Counted from the first letter of the stretch, positions 38,549-48,110 are shown. The stretch is 64,000 bases of DNA from Methylobacterium gregans (GCF_022179245.1 NZ_BPQM01000063.1:1-64000); one strand, 5' to 3'. Notes: a model not told the origin generated them from the sequence alone. Numbers and translations: made by a program.

Positions 38549-39241
38549 TCAGAGCGGGTCCGCGATGATCCGGGCGAGCGCCGGATAATCGGAGACGACC
38601 TGTTCAGCGCCGGCCGCCGTGAGGTCGGCCCCGAGCCGATCGTGGCCCCAGTGCCCGCCGCCGGTGAAGCCGACGACCCGCATCCCGGCCGCCCGCGCGG
38701 CGGTCACGCCCGGCACGCTGTCCTCGACGACGAGGCAGGTTTCCGGTGGAAAGTCCATGCGGGCGGCCGCGTGCAGGAAGAGGTCGGGGAACGGCTTGCC
38801 CCGCGCCACCTCGACCGAGGAGAAGACCCGGTCCTCGAACAGGGGCAGCAGCCCGGTGAGGCCGAGCGAGTGCCGCAGCCGCACGGGGTCGCTGCTCGAC
38901 GCGACGCAGGTCGGCAGGTCGAGCGCTGCGATCACCTCGGCGGCACCGGCCATCGCGCGCAGCTCCGCGTCGAAGGCGCGCAGCGTCTCGGCCTTCACCG
39001 CCTCGACGAAGCCATCGGGGGCCGCGACGCCGTAATCGGCGGCGATGTGCTGCATGATCGAGGGCATGGACGTCCCGGCGAAGCGCGCCCGAACGGTCTC
39101 GACATCGATCGCGACACCGATCCGGTTGAGCCCGGCCGTGAGGCAGGCGAGGCTGATCGGCTCGCTGTCGACGAGCACGCCGTCGCAGTCGAAGATCACC
39201 AGGGCCGGCCGCGCGCCGGCCTCGTCCGCCTGAGGGTTCAC
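38549..39241 (-). CDS. HAD family phosphatase (beta-phosphoglucomutase-like)
   Basis: 230 residues from a GTG start at 39241. HAD motif I is [15 protein letters not shown] (both aspartates), motif II sits in [12 protein letters not shown], the lysine in [14 protein letters not shown], and motif IV in [17 protein letters not shown]. The helical cap is of type C1. Members hydrolyse sugar phosphates or act as phosphoglucomutases; the substrate is not readable. The neighbours give no hint. Confidence 0.93.
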   Translation of the reverse strand: MNPQADEAGARPALVIFDCDGVLVDSEPISLACLTAGLNRIGVAIDVETVRARFAGTSMPSIMQHIAADYGVAAPDGFVEAVKAETLRAFDAELRAMAGAAEVIAALDLPTCVASSSDPVRLRHSLGLTGLLPLFEDRVFSSVEVARGKPFPDLFLHAAARMDFPPETCLVVEDSVPGVTAARAAGMRVVGFTGGGHWGHDRLGADLTAAGAEQVVSDYPALARIIADPL

Positions 39242-39420
39242 CGCATCGTCCTGTGGGAGAGAAGTCCGCGCCCCTCTCGCACGGGCGGCTCGGCGCCGCA
39301 ACGCAGGGTGGCGCCGGCCGTCTTGCGTTGGCCCCGGCGTGGCCGTACGCCACCGCGTCCGGACCCGGTCCGGGTCGAAGGGACCGGGCACGCCCCGGAT
39401 CGCCAGGAACCCAGCGCGCG

Positions 39421-39741
39421 ATGCTCCGCTTCCTCAGCCGGTTTCTCGGCTTCCTGTGCCTGGCCAGCGGCTTCGTGGCCCTGGTCTATGACGGCGCACG
39501 CTCGATCGCCAACAACGGCCTGCGGGTGACCTCGCTGTCGGACGTGCTTCTCACCCTGTTCAAGGACAAGGCGGCCGGCCTCCAGGCGGCCGTGCAGGGG
39601 GTGGCGCCCTGGCTCTGGGACCTCGCCGTGCTGCCGCTGACCCTGGCGCCGGCCTCCCTCATCGGGCTTATACTCGGCGCCGCGCTGCTCTGGCTCGGGC
39701 AACCGCCCCGCGAGCCGATCGGCTTCCTCACCCGCCCGTGA
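39421..39741 (+). CDS. Small membrane protein, 106 residues
   Basis: Two hydrophobic segments (about 3-22, [20 protein letters not shown]; and 74-92, [20 protein letters not shown]) flank a linker with a [16 protein letters not shown] stretch. Conserved in Hyphomicrobiales as an uncharacterised two-helix protein. Its last 14 bases overlap the end of the LOV gene on the other strand. Confidence 0.65.
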   Translation: MLRFLSRFLGFLCLASGFVALVYDGARSIANNGLRVTSLSDVLLTLFKDKAAGLQAAVQGVAPWLWDLAVLPLTLAPASLIGLILGAALLWLGQPPREPIGFLTRP

Positions 39742-40216
39742 GGCGGGCCTCCGCCGCGGCGAGCCGGGCCTTGAGGTCCGCGATCTCGCCGAGCAGCCCG
39801 TAACGCTCGCTGACGTCGAGCTGCGAGGCGAAGAAGTAGCGCAGGGTGCCCGCATCGTCGTGAACCGGGCCCATGTAGAGGGCGTTGCGGAAGGTGGTTC
39901 CGTCCCGGCGGTAGTTCAGGAGGTCGATCGTGATCGGCGCCTCGGCCCGCACCGCCTCGCGGATCCGCGACACCGCGTCCGGATCGGTCTCCGGCCCCTG
40001 CAGGAAGCGGCAGTTGCGGCCCACCACCTCGAGGCGCTCGTAGCCGGTCAGCGCCAGGAAGGCGGTGTTGGCGAAGACGATCGGATTGTCGAACTGGTGC
40101 GGGTCCGTGACGATCATCGGCATCCGCGTCGCGCGCACGGCTGCCGCGAAGGGATCGCCGCGATGCGATTCGCCCTGCAGGCGGTCGAGCAGACGTCCAG
40201 GGCCCGCTGCCTCCAT
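39728..40216 (-). CDS. Short LOV (blue-light) photosensor protein
   Basis: 162 residues. A PAS fold with the flavin-binding LOV signature [13 protein letters not shown], containing the photoactive Cys69, plus [16 protein letters not shown] and [20 protein letters not shown]. The LOV core is followed only by a short helix [16 protein letters not shown] (coiled coil), with no kinase or output domain. ATG 40216 is preferred because of GGGAGAG nine bases upstream; upstream ATGs at 40240 and 40261 lack one. It is divergent from msrA. Confidence 0.9.
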   Translation of the reverse strand: MEAAGPGRLLDRLQGESHRGDPFAAAVRATRMPMIVTDPHQFDNPIVFANTAFLALTGYERLEVVGRNCRFLQGPETDPDAVSRIREAVRAEAPITIDLLNYRRDGTTFRNALYMGPVHDDAGTLRYFFASQLDVSERYGLLGEIADLKARLAAAEARLTGG

Positions 40217-40332
40217 GCTCGTCGTCTCTCCCGTCCGCATCCGGCGGAACGCGCGCGTCATGGCCGCGCTACCCGCGGACGGCCTGCCTCCCCATATCAG
40301 GGAACGCGCCCGAGAGACCATCGGAGATCCCC

Positions 40333-40989
40333 ATGTTTCTGTTCCGCAAGCGGCCCGAGATGCCGACGGAAGCCGAGGCCCTGCCGGGTCGGGCGACGCC
40401 CCTCCCGACGGCGGAGCGGCACTTCGTCAACGGCAACCCGCTGAAGGGCCCCTATCCGGAGGGCATTGAGACGATCGTGCTCGGACTCGGCTGTTTCTGG
40501 GGCGCCGAGCGCCGGTTCTGGCAACTGCCGGAGGGCGTGTTCGTCACGGCCGTCGGCTACGCGGGCGGCCTCACGCCGAACCCGACCTACGAGGAGGTCT
40601 GCACGGGCCTGACCGGCCACAACGAGGTGGTGCTCGTGGCCTTCGATCCGGCCGTGCTGCCGCTCGAATCGGTGCTGCGCACCTTCTTCGAGAGCCACGA
40701 CCCGACCCAGGGCATGCGCCAGGGCAACGACGTCGGCACGCAGTACCGCTCGGGCATCTACACGCAGGGCGCCGCCCAGGAGGAGACGGCGCGGACGGTG
40801 CGCCAGGCCTATGCGGGCGCCCTGAAGGCCCAGGGCTTCCCGGACGTGACCACCGAGATCCGGCCGCTCGACACGTTCTACTTCGCGGAGGGCTACCACC
40901 AGCAATACCTCGCCAAGAACCCGGGCGGCTATTGCGGCCTGGGCGGCACCGGCGTGACCTGCCCGGTCGGGACCGGCGTCGCCGCCTGA
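40333..40989 (+). CDS. msrA: Peptide-methionine (S)-S-oxide reductase
   Basis: 218 residues. The active site is [13 protein letters not shown] with Cys54, and GYAGG and [12 protein letters not shown] follow. Resolving cysteines are in the C-terminal [16 protein letters not shown]. It reduces methionine sulfoxide in oxidised proteins using thioredoxin. It has an N-terminal extension (about 40 residues) as in many alphaproteobacterial MsrA. Divergent to the LOV gene, 116 bases apart. Confidence 0.96.
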   Translation: MFLFRKRPEMPTEAEALPGRATPLPTAERHFVNGNPLKGPYPEGIETIVLGLGCFWGAERRFWQLPEGVFVTAVGYAGGLTPNPTYEEVCTGLTGHNEVVLVAFDPAVLPLESVLRTFFESHDPTQGMRQGNDVGTQYRSGIYTQGAAQEETARTVRQAYAGALKAQGFPDVTTEIRPLDTFYFAEGYHQQYLAKNPGGYCGLGGTGVTCPVGTGVAA

Positions 40990-41032
40990 GGAAACCGGCG
41001 GTCAAGCTTCGCCTTGCCGCTGTCGCCGCCCC

Positions 41033-41578
41033 GTGCGACATCCCGCCCGTTCACACGAGCGGGAGAAGACCGAGTTGTTGGAACGCACGTTCGAGCGGGC
41101 CCTGTTCGCCTGCCGCTGGCTCCTGGCGCCGTTCTACGCGGCGCTGGCGATCGGGCTCGTCGTCCTGCTGGTCAAGCTGCTGCAGGAGCTGGTCCACTTC
41201 GTCTCGCACATGTTGGAGGCGAACGAGTCGCAGACCATCCTCGGCGTGCTGACGCTGGTGGATCTGTCGTTCACCGCGTCGCTGCTGATCATCGTGATGT
41301 TCTCGGGCTACGAGAACTTCGTCTCGAAGTTCGACCACACGGACCATAAGGACTGGCCCGAGTGGATGGGAACGATCGACTTCACGGGTCTCAAGCTGAA
41401 GCTGATGTCGTCGATCGTGGCGATCTCGGCGATCCAGCTCCTGAAATCCTTCATGGACCTCAAGGCCTACTCCGACCGGGAGCTGTACTGGCTCGTCGGC
41501 ATCCACATGGTCTTCGTCGTCTCGGGCATCCTGATGGCCCTGACCGACCGGATCGCGGCTGGCCACCACGACAAGTAG
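41033..41578 (+). CDS. UPF0114 family membrane protein (YqhA-like)
   Basis: 181 residues. ERALFACRWLLAPFYAALAIG, LGVLTLVDLSFTASLLIIVMFSGYENFVSK and the later KLKLMSSIVAISAIQLLKSFMD are the conserved UPF0114 blocks; four membrane helices. Function is unknown. The first 14 residues are probably not all translated; a TTG near 41075 is an alternative start. It ends in a perfect 12-bp hairpin shared with the aas gene end. Confidence 0.9.
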   Translation: MRHPARSHEREKTELLERTFERALFACRWLLAPFYAALAIGLVVLLVKLLQELVHFVSHMLEANESQTILGVLTLVDLSFTASLLIIVMFSGYENFVSKFDHTDHKDWPEWMGTIDFTGLKLKLMSSIVAISAIQLLKSFMDLKAYSDRELYWLVGIHMVFVVSGILMALTDRIAAGHHDK

Positions 41579-41583
41579 GTCCC

Positions 41584-41611
41584 GTCGGCTCCGGCCGTTG
41601 CCGGAGCCGAC
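41584..41611. terminator. Bidirectional hairpin between UPF0114 and aas genes
   Basis: GTCGGCTCCGGC (41584-41595) pairs perfectly with GCCGGAGCCGAC (41600-41611) around CGTT, in a 35-base gap between two converging genes. Confidence 0.8.
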
Positions 41612-41613
41612 GC

Positions 41614-44600
41614 TCAGGCCGCCTCCGAGGTCCGGGCGCGCTCGGCGGCGAGCTTGGTGACCGAGACCTGATCGACCTTGCCGGTGCCGAGCATGGGTAG
41701 GCGCTCCAGCACGACGACCTCCGCCGGGACCGCGATCTCGGGCGCGCCGCGGCTCTTGGCGAAGCCCTGGTAGGCCGCCCGCGTCGCGTCCCTGGCTTCC
41801 GTGAACAGTACCAGCCGCTCGCCCTTGCGGGCGTCCGGAACCGCCGCGACGGCGCTGGGCGTCTCGGGCCAGAGCTCGGCGGCGAGCGCCTCCACGGAGG
41901 CGAGCGAGACCATCTCCCCCGCGATCTTCGCGAAGCGCTTGGCCCGGCCCTTGATCGTGACGAAGCCGATTCCGTCGATCGTCACGATGTCGCCGGTGTC
42001 GTGCCAGCCCCCCGGCGGGGGCTCCAGCACGCCGGGCTTGTCGCTGCGCAGATAGCCCAGCATCACGTTGGGACCGCGCACGGCGAGCCGTCCGCCCTCC
42101 TCGATGCCGGGCACCGGCTCCAGCCGCCATTCCATTCCGGGCAGGATCCGGCCGACCGTGCCGAAGCGGTTGAACATCGGCGTGTTGAGCGCCACCACCG
42201 GCCCGCACTCGGTGACGCCGTACCCTTCCAAGATGCGCAGGCCGAACTTCTCCGCCCAGGTGCGTCGGGTCGAGTCCTTGACCGCCTCGGCGCCGGCCAC
42301 GACGTAGCGCAGCGAGCGCAGGTCGTAGGCGTTCGCCGCCTTGGCATAGCCGCGCAGGAAGGTGTCGGTGCCGAACAGAACCGTCGCGTTCGAGCCGTAG
42401 ATCAGCTCCGGCACGATCCGGTAGTGCAGCGGCGACGGGTAGAGGTAGACCGGGACCCCCGACACCAGCGGCAGAACCAGCCCCGCGGTCAGGCCGAAGG
42501 CGTGGAACACGGGGAGCACGTTGAACACCCGGTCGCGGGGCCCGAAATCGATCCGCGCCGCGACCTGGGCGGTGTTGGCCAGCAAGTTGCGGTTGGCCAG
42601 CACCACGCCCTTCGGCGCGCCCTCGCTCCCTGAGGTGAACAGGATCGCGGCCGGGTCGTCGCCGCGCCGCGCCACCAGCGGCGCGCGGCGCGCCAGGAAG
42701 CCGCGGATCTTGTCGCCGGTGGTGACGCTCGCCCGCACGTCCTCGAGGTAGACGATCTCAACCTGGGCCCCGACCGCCTCGACGACCGCGCCGAGCCGGC
42801 CCTTCTCGATGAAGGCGCGGGAGGTGAGGATCCGCGTGACTTCCGCTGCCCGGCAGGCGGCCAGGATGTTGGCCGCGCCCGCCGAGAAGTTGATCATTGC
42901 GGGCACGCGGCCCGAGGAGTTGAGCGCGAAGAAGGTCGCGGCCGCCGCGTTGGCGTTCGGCAGCATCACGCCGATCGCCTTGCCCTCCGGGCAGAGCGGC
43001 ATCAGCTTGCGGGCCAGGATGTTGGCGCCCATCACGAGGCGCCCGTAGGAGAGACGGCCGGTGACCGGGTCCTCCACCGCCGTGCGGCGCCAGCCGTGGC
43101 GCTCGCCGGCCTCGCAGAGCGCGGCCATCGCGCCCCGGTCGAAATCCGTGGTGCGGAAGACGAGGTTCGACATGATGCCGTAGAGGGCGGCCCCGGCCGC
43201 CTGCCGGCGCGCCTTCCCCTTGAGGGCGGGATCGACCTCCAGGCGCACCGGCTCCTCGATCGTCACGACGACTTTCGGCCACCAGCGCCGGCGCACCTGA
43301 TCGCGGGCGAGTCGCGAGAACACCGTGCGCTCCAGCCCCTCGATGCGGACCGGCACCACCATCGCGCTGGACTTGTCGGCGATGAGGCCCGCCCCGTCAT
43401 AGACCTTCATCAGGCTGCCCGTGACGGTGAGCCGGCCTTCGGGGAAGATGATCAGGGTCTCGCCGCTCTTCACCGCGTTGATCAGCGTGCGTGTGGCGAG
43501 CGGCCGGGTCGGATCGAGCGGCATCGCCTTCGTGACCTTCAGGAAGGGCTTTACCCACCAGCGCTGCGCGATGCCGTGATCGATGGCGAAGACCGGTTCC
43601 GTCTCGAGGAGCGAGAGAGCGAGCGGCGCGTCGAGGAACGAGACGTGGTTCAACGCGACGATGGCGTTCGGGCCGGCCTTCTCCACGTTGTCCAGGCCCC
43701 GCACCTCCAGCCGGTAGAAGGCCCGGAACAGGATCGAGAGCGCGTCGCGGAAGGGGCTCGTCGGCAGGGTCGCGAAGACCACGGCACCAACGGCCAGGTT
43801 GAGGACGGCCACGATCGCCAGCAGGCTCGGGATCGAAACGCCTGCGCCCTGGAGCGCGGCGAGCGCCAGCGTGCCGGCCACCATGAAGGCGGCGGTGAGC
43901 ACGTTGACGGCGCCGATCACCCGGGCGCGCTTGGTCTTATCGGTCCAGGCCTGCACCGCCGCGAAGGGCGGCACGATGTAGAGGCCTCCCGCGACCGCGA
44001 GACCCAGGAAGTCGATCGCCGCGCGCAGGCCCCCCGCGGTGCCGAGGAAGCCGAGCGCGTCGAGCGCCTCGCCCGAGGGCTGGGGCAGGTGCGAGACGGT
44101 CCAGGCGAGGTCGAGCCCGAACAGGCCCATCAGCACGGCGCCAACCGGCGTCGGAAGCAGCACGATGCGGCCGCTGGCGAGCCAGGACGCCAGCCCCGAG
44201 CCCAGCGCGATGCCGACCGAGAACAGGGCGAGGAGCAGCGTGACCACGGTCTCGCTGCCGTGAAAGCGCTCTTTCACCAGCACCGGCAGCAGCGACAGGA
44301 CCACGACGCCGACGAGCCAGAACCAGCTCACGATGACCGAGCCGCGCCACAGGCGGGTGTCGCCCCAGATGTCGCGCAGCAGCGCCACGGTCGAGCGCAG
44401 CACGTTGCGGTCGATCGCGAGGTCGGGCGCGCCCTCGCCGGTCTTCGGGATCAGCCGGGCCGAGAGCCAGCACAGCACCGCGAAGATCATGATCAGGGCC
44501 GCGAAGGCGAGGCCCGTGCCGCCCATGGCGCTGGCGAGCCCCGCCGTCATGGTGCCGAGCAGGATCGCCAGGAAGGTCGCGCCCTCGACGAGCGCGTTGC

Positions 44601-45027
44601 CGGCCGGCAATTCCGCGCGGCGCAGATGGTCGGGCAGGATGCCGTACTTGATCGGCCCGAACAGCGCCGCGATCACGCCGAACAGGCCGAGCGCGACGAA
44701 CAGGATCGGCACGGAGTGCAGCACGAAGCCCAGCGCCGCGGCGCCCGCGGCGAAGATCTCGGCAAACTTCAGCCGCCGCGCCATCAGGGCCTTGTCGTAG
44801 CGGTCGGCGAGTTCGCCGCCGAGCCCCGACAGGATGAAGAACGGACCGATGAACACGGCGCTCGCCAGCGTGACGAGAACCCCCGCATTGCCGTCGGCAG
44901 CCTCGCCGACCTTGAACAGGATCAGGAATGCGAGCGCGTTCTTCAGGAAATTGTCGTTGAAGGCCGAGAAGAACTGGCACCAGAACAGCGGCGCGAAGCG
45001 CCGCGCGGTCATCAACGCACGGAACAT
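41614..45027 (-). CDS. aas: Trifunctional acyl-ACP/2-acylglycerophosphoethanolamine protein (MFS + PlsC + AMP-binding)
   Basis: 1,137 residues. Residues 1-420 are an LplT-like MFS flippase (FSAFNDNFLKNALAFLILF); about 430-640 is a PlsC acyltransferase with ALNHVSFLDAPLAL (H-x4-D) and FPEGRLTVTGSL; about 650-1137 is an AMP-binding acyl-ACP synthetase with AILFTSGSEGAPKGVVLANR and EGYGVTECGPVVALN. Together they import lysophospholipid, activate a fatty acid and reacylate it, as in Aas/LplT fusions. In E. coli lplT and aas are separate genes; the fusion is common in alphaproteobacteria. Confidence 0.94.
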   Translation of the reverse strand: MFRALMTARRFAPLFWCQFFSAFNDNFLKNALAFLILFKVGEAADGNAGVLVTLASAVFIGPFFILSGLGGELADRYDKALMARRLKFAEIFAAGAAALGFVLHSVPILFVALGLFGVIAALFGPIKYGILPDHLRRAELPAGNALVEGATFLAILLGTMTAGLASAMGGTGLAFAALIMIFAVLCWLSARLIPKTGEGAPDLAIDRNVLRSTVALLRDIWGDTRLWRGSVIVSWFWLVGVVVLSLLPVLVKERFHGSETVVTLLLALFSVGIALGSGLASWLASGRIVLLPTPVGAVLMGLFGLDLAWTVSHLPQPSGEALDALGFLGTAGGLRAAIDFLGLAVAGGLYIVPPFAAVQAWTDKTKRARVIGAVNVLTAAFMVAGTLALAALQGAGVSIPSLLAIVAVLNLAVGAVVFATLPTSPFRDALSILFRAFYRLEVRGLDNVEKAGPNAIVALNHVSFLDAPLALSLLETEPVFAIDHGIAQRWWVKPFLKVTKAMPLDPTRPLATRTLINAVKSGETLIIFPEGRLTVTGSLMKVYDGAGLIADKSSAMVVPVRIEGLERTVFSRLARDQVRRRWWPKVVVTIEEPVRLEVDPALKGKARRQAAGAALYGIMSNLVFRTTDFDRGAMAALCEAGERHGWRRTAVEDPVTGRLSYGRLVMGANILARKLMPLCPEGKAIGVMLPNANAAAATFFALNSSGRVPAMINFSAGAANILAACRAAEVTRILTSRAFIEKGRLGAVVEAVGAQVEIVYLEDVRASVTTGDKIRGFLARRAPLVARRGDDPAAILFTSGSEGAPKGVVLANRNLLANTAQVAARIDFGPRDRVFNVLPVFHAFGLTAGLVLPLVSGVPVYLYPSPLHYRIVPELIYGSNATVLFGTDTFLRGYAKAANAYDLRSLRYVVAGAEAVKDSTRRTWAEKFGLRILEGYGVTECGPVVALNTPMFNRFGTVGRILPGMEWRLEPVPGIEEGGRLAVRGPNVMLGYLRSDKPGVLEPPPGGWHDTGDIVTIDGIGFVTIKGRAKRFAKIAGEMVSLASVEALAAELWPETPSAVAAVPDARKGERLVLFTEARDATRAAYQGFAKSRGAPEIAVPAEVVVLERLPMLGTGKVDQVSVTKLAAERARTSEAA

Positions 45028-45304
45028 GGTGGTCTCCCGGTCTGCGCCATGGTTGGACCAGGGCGCGCGGCGGCGTCAAATCCGGGGCGGGCCGGCGGTC
45101 TTGCCGGAGCGGTCGGACTCGCGTCGTGAACGATGTTCATCATGCGCTGTCGATGTTGGACTGCAAGCGTGGCGGCGCGTGGAAGATCTCGGCCGGTGCG
45201 GGCTCGCACGGGGACGGAGAAGGCCCTCGGCGGACTCATGCCTCAACCTGCTCGTCAGGACTGCATCGACCGAGGCCCACACCCTCGGCGGATCAGGCGC
45301 GGGT

Positions 45305-45327
45305 TCCCTCTCCCTATGGGGGAGGGG
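45305..45327. terminator. CCCTCTCCCTAT palindrome downstream of the amidohydrolase
   Basis: CCCTCTCCC and GGGGGAGGG flank TAT and are followed by GGGCATGGTGCGG, almost the same as at 6471-6500. The two copies share about 30 bases with few differences. Confidence 0.6.
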
Positions 45328-45372
45328 GCATGGTGCGGTTCCGGCGTGAGACGAGGCGATCCGAGATCGCGA

Positions 45373-46728
45373 TCACATCTCTCCGAACAGCTCCCGCGCG
45401 GCGCGACCGTGGGCCTCCCGCAGCGCCTGCACATCGACCCCGGCCGGCTCGCCGTCGATCACGCGCCAGTCGCCCGCGACCATCACCCGGTCGGCTCGGT
45501 GCGCCCCACAGAGGACGAGGGCGGCGAGCGGATCATGCGCTCCGGAGAAGCGCAGCTCGTCCAGGGTGAACAGGGCGAGGTCCGCCTCCAGGCCCGGTGC
45601 GATCCGGCCGATGTCATCGCGGCCAAGGCAGCGGGCGGAGCCCATGGTCGCCCAGCGAAGGGCGTCGAGATGCGTGACCGCCTCGGCCCCGTAGGTCAGC
45701 CGGTTCAGCATCAGGGCGTGGCGCACGCCCTCGATCAGGTTCGAGCTGTCGTTCGAGGCCGAGCCGTCGACGCCGAGGCCCACGGGGCTGCCCGCCGCCT
45801 CCAGCTCGCAGGTCCGGCAGCGGCCGGATGCCAGCACCATGTTGGAGGTCGGGCAGTGGCAGATCCCGACGCCCGCAGCCCCCAGGCGCGCCACCTCGGC
45901 ATCGTCGAAGTGGATACCGTGGGCGAGCCAAGTGCGTGGCGAGAGCCAGCCGACCTCTTCGAGGTACGCGACCGGGCGCTGGCCGAACAGCTCCAGACAG
46001 TAGGCATCCTCGTCCAGCGTCTCGCCGAGATGGGTGTGCAGGCGGCAATCATGCGCCTCGGCAAGGCGGGCACTCTCGCGCATCAGCCGCTTCGTCACCG
46101 CGAAGGGCGAGCAGGGCGCCAGCGCGACCTGAACCATGGCTCCCGGCCGGGCATCGTGGAACAGGTTCAGGACCCGCTCGCTGTCGGAGAGGACCGTGTC
46201 GTCGTCCTGCACGAGCGTGCCCGGCGGCAGGCCGCCCTGGTCCTGCGACAGGCTCATCGAGCCGCGGGTGACGCAGGCGCGGATGCCGAGTGCGCGGGCC
46301 TCCGCGACCTGCACGTCCACCGAATCCTCGAGCCCCTTCGGGAAGAGGTAGTGATGGTCGCCGGCCGTGGTGCAGCCGGAAAGCAGCAATTCTGTGTAGG
46401 CGAGCCGGGTCGCCAGACGGAACGCTTCCGGGGTGATCCGCTGCCAGACCGGGTAGAGCGCCTGCAGCCAGGGGAAGAGCGGCTTGTTGATCGCCTTCGG
46501 ATGCGCCCGCGTGAGCGTTTGGAAGGCATGATGGTGGGTATTCACGAGGCCCGGGATGACGACGTGACGTTCCGCCGCGAAGACCGCGTCGACGGCCGCG
46601 GACGGCTCAGCGCCGGCGGGCAGGCACTCGGCGATGCGCGTGCCCTCCACCACGATGCCGCCACCCGCTCCTTCGGCCAGGATGGCGAGCGGGTTGCGGA
46701 TCCAGAGGCGGCGCGGAGTCTCGGTCAT
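45373..46728 (-). CDS. 8-oxoguanine deaminase-like amidohydrolase
   Basis: 451 residues of the amidohydrolase/TRZ-ATZ type. Metal ligands and surroundings are present: PGLVNTHHHAFQTLTRAHP, AGDHHYLFPKG, LHTHLGETLDED and DGSASNDSSNLIEG. The NTHHHAFQTLTRAHP form is that of 8-oxoguanine deaminases (Pseudomonas Pa0142 group) rather than guanine or chlorohydrolase members. It would convert 8-oxoguanine to urate and so clean the oxidised base pool. Starts ATG 46728. Confidence 0.85.
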   Translation of the reverse strand: MTETPRRLWIRNPLAILAEGAGGGIVVEGTRIAECLPAGAEPSAAVDAVFAAERHVVIPGLVNTHHHAFQTLTRAHPKAINKPLFPWLQALYPVWQRITPEAFRLATRLAYTELLLSGCTTAGDHHYLFPKGLEDSVDVQVAEARALGIRACVTRGSMSLSQDQGGLPPGTLVQDDDTVLSDSERVLNLFHDARPGAMVQVALAPCSPFAVTKRLMRESARLAEAHDCRLHTHLGETLDEDAYCLELFGQRPVAYLEEVGWLSPRTWLAHGIHFDDAEVARLGAAGVGICHCPTSNMVLASGRCRTCELEAAGSPVGLGVDGSASNDSSNLIEGVRHALMLNRLTYGAEAVTHLDALRWATMGSARCLGRDDIGRIAPGLEADLALFTLDELRFSGAHDPLAALVLCGAHRADRVMVAGDWRVIDGEPAGVDVQALREAHGRAARELFGEM

Positions 46729-46888
46729 GCGGGGGCGTCCTGCTGGGGCCGGCTCGGAACGGCGCGACCGGCTCAGCCGTAGCCGAAGCTCGTACCAACA
46801 TCGACTGGCACGGCGCTTGCGGGAATGCTGGCGGAGACCAGAAACGGCTGCGGGAGGAGGCGCCCTGTCACGCTCAGGGAGACTTGTC

Positions 46889-47104
46889 TTGCTGTACGGG
46901 CTCTACTTCCTCACCTGCCTTGCCGAGAATCCGGGGCATTGCGTCACGCGGGTCCACCTCTTCAGCGACGAGGTGCAGACACCGCAGCAGTGCCTCTCGG
47001 TTGCACAGCCGCAGATGGCGGCGTGGCAGAACGCCCACGGGCGCTGGCGCGTGACGCAGTTCCGCTGCGGCCGTCCGCCGAAGAGCGACGGGACGCGGAT
47101 CTGA
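46889..47104 (+). CDS. Small cysteine-containing hypothetical protein
   Basis: 71 residues from TTG 46889, with GGGAGA seven bases upstream. LYGLYFLTCLAENPGHCVTR, then TPQQCLSVAQPQMAAWQ and TQFRCGRPP; four cysteines. Not preceded by a signal peptide of normal size, although the N-terminus is hydrophobic. Similar short proteins occur in methylobacteria; I do not know a role. No ATG start exists. Confidence 0.6.
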   Translation: MLYGLYFLTCLAENPGHCVTRVHLFSDEVQTPQQCLSVAQPQMAAWQNAHGRWRVTQFRCGRPPKSDGTRI

Positions 47105-47191
47105 CACCGCGCCAGGGCTCCCCGAACATCCGCGACGCGATCAGTGAGCGCACAACCTTCCGACATGGGAAGGTTGTGGTACGATGCTCCC

Positions 47192-47452
47192 ATGGCACGC
47201 CGCGTTTTCTGCCGGATCGTTGATAGGCCTGACGGCCTGTTCGACGTCACCGCCACGATCGAGCCCGACAAGACGTTTCGCCGCGAGGGGGTTGCCTCAC
47301 TCGGCGAGGCGGAGCGCTGGATCGATGGGTTGCGCACGCTGATGACGGCGCTCGGCGCCCCCGTCCTGCGCGTCGATGCCGCGGAGGGCGAGACGGCGGC
47401 AGATCCTGCTCAGGCGGGGACAGCGCGGCTCGACAGCGGGTCGGGATCGTAG
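47192..47452 (+). CDS. Hypothetical protein, 86 residues
   Basis: ATG 47192 gives MARRVFCRIVDRPDGLFDVTA, with a compact alpha/beta pattern and a Ser/Ala-rich end after RVDAAEGE. It may fold as a small soluble domain (E-x-D-K-TFRREG ... EAERWIDGLRTLM). No family recognised. It is the second of several small genes in a row between 46.9 and 48.4 kb. Confidence 0.55.
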   Translation: MARRVFCRIVDRPDGLFDVTATIEPDKTFRREGVASLGEAERWIDGLRTLMTALGAPVLRVDAAEGETAADPAQAGTARLDSGSGS

Positions 47453-47481
47453 GCCGCGATACCGCCCGGACGGGCGCGACA

Positions 47482-47736
47482 TCATTCGCGCTCGAAGAAC
47501 GGCCGGAAGTTCTCCAGCCACTCCCGCAGCCAGATTTCGCAGTGCTGCTGCGCGGCCTCGGCACTCGGCGCATGGCCCCAGACGTCCTCGGCGAGTGGGC
47601 TCCACCACGTCCAGAGCCTGTTCGACCCGTCGTACTCGCAGAAGCCGACCTCGATCCGGCCAAGTCTGCCGACGAGTCGGCGCAGCGGGACACCGGCGAT
47701 GTCAGAAGCGGTCCAGGCGATACGGCTCTCGGGCAT
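47482..47736 (-). CDS. Hypothetical protein, 84 residues
   Basis: Starts ATG 47736. Aromatic-rich: VGFCEYDGSNRLWTWWSPL and EIWLREWLENFRPFF. The pattern resembles small methylobacterial proteins of unknown role. Tryptophan content (six) is unusual. Converges with the 86-residue gene. Confidence 0.6.
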   Translation of the reverse strand: MPESRIAWTASDIAGVPLRRLVGRLGRIEVGFCEYDGSNRLWTWWSPLAEDVWGHAPSAEAAQQHCEIWLREWLENFRPFFERE

Positions 47737-47771
47737 GCCCGGAAACGGCCCGGGAGGCGCTCCGGTTCGGA

Positions 47772-47930
47772 TCAGCCCTCGGCCTTGTCGCCCTGGCCCT
47801 CCTTGGCGCCCCCAGCCGGGTCGGTACTGTCCTCGCCCGTCTCCGTGCCGCTCGCATGGCCCTGCGGGGTCAGGCGCGGGCGGTCGGGCGTTTGATCCTC
47901 GGGCTTCGTGCCTTCTCGCGTGTCGTCCAT
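47772..47930 (-). CDS. Hydrophilic small protein, 52 residues
   Basis: ATG 47930 follows GGAGG at 5 bases, a strong ribosome-binding site. The product is nearly all charged or small residues (TREGTKPEDQTPDRPRL, then HASGTETGEDSTDPAGG and GDKAEG), so it is probably disordered. The longer upstream frame is a shadow of neighbouring genes. No function can be assigned. Confidence 0.55.
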   Translation of the reverse strand: MDDTREGTKPEDQTPDRPRLTPQGHASGTETGEDSTDPAGGAKEGQGDKAEG

Positions 47931-48011
47931 GGGAACCTCCGTCAGGGAACGAACCCTGCGGCCGATCATCGGGTTGCAGGCCGGCGGGGCGGCGATGCGG
48001 CCGCCCATGGC

Positions 48012-48050
48012 GGCGGAACCCGGCGGCGGAACCCGGCGGCGGAACCCGGC
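48012..48050. repeat. Three exact 13-bp tandem repeats
   Basis: GGCGGAACCCGGC is repeated three times head to tail in the gap before the DUF1488-like gene. A copy-number-variable tract, probably replication slippage; no coding frame requires it. Confidence 0.8.
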
Positions 48051-48110
48051 GGCGCCGTTCGGCGCTGTTCGGAACGGCCGCCCGCGCGACCGCCGCCTGG
48101 AGGAAGCAAG

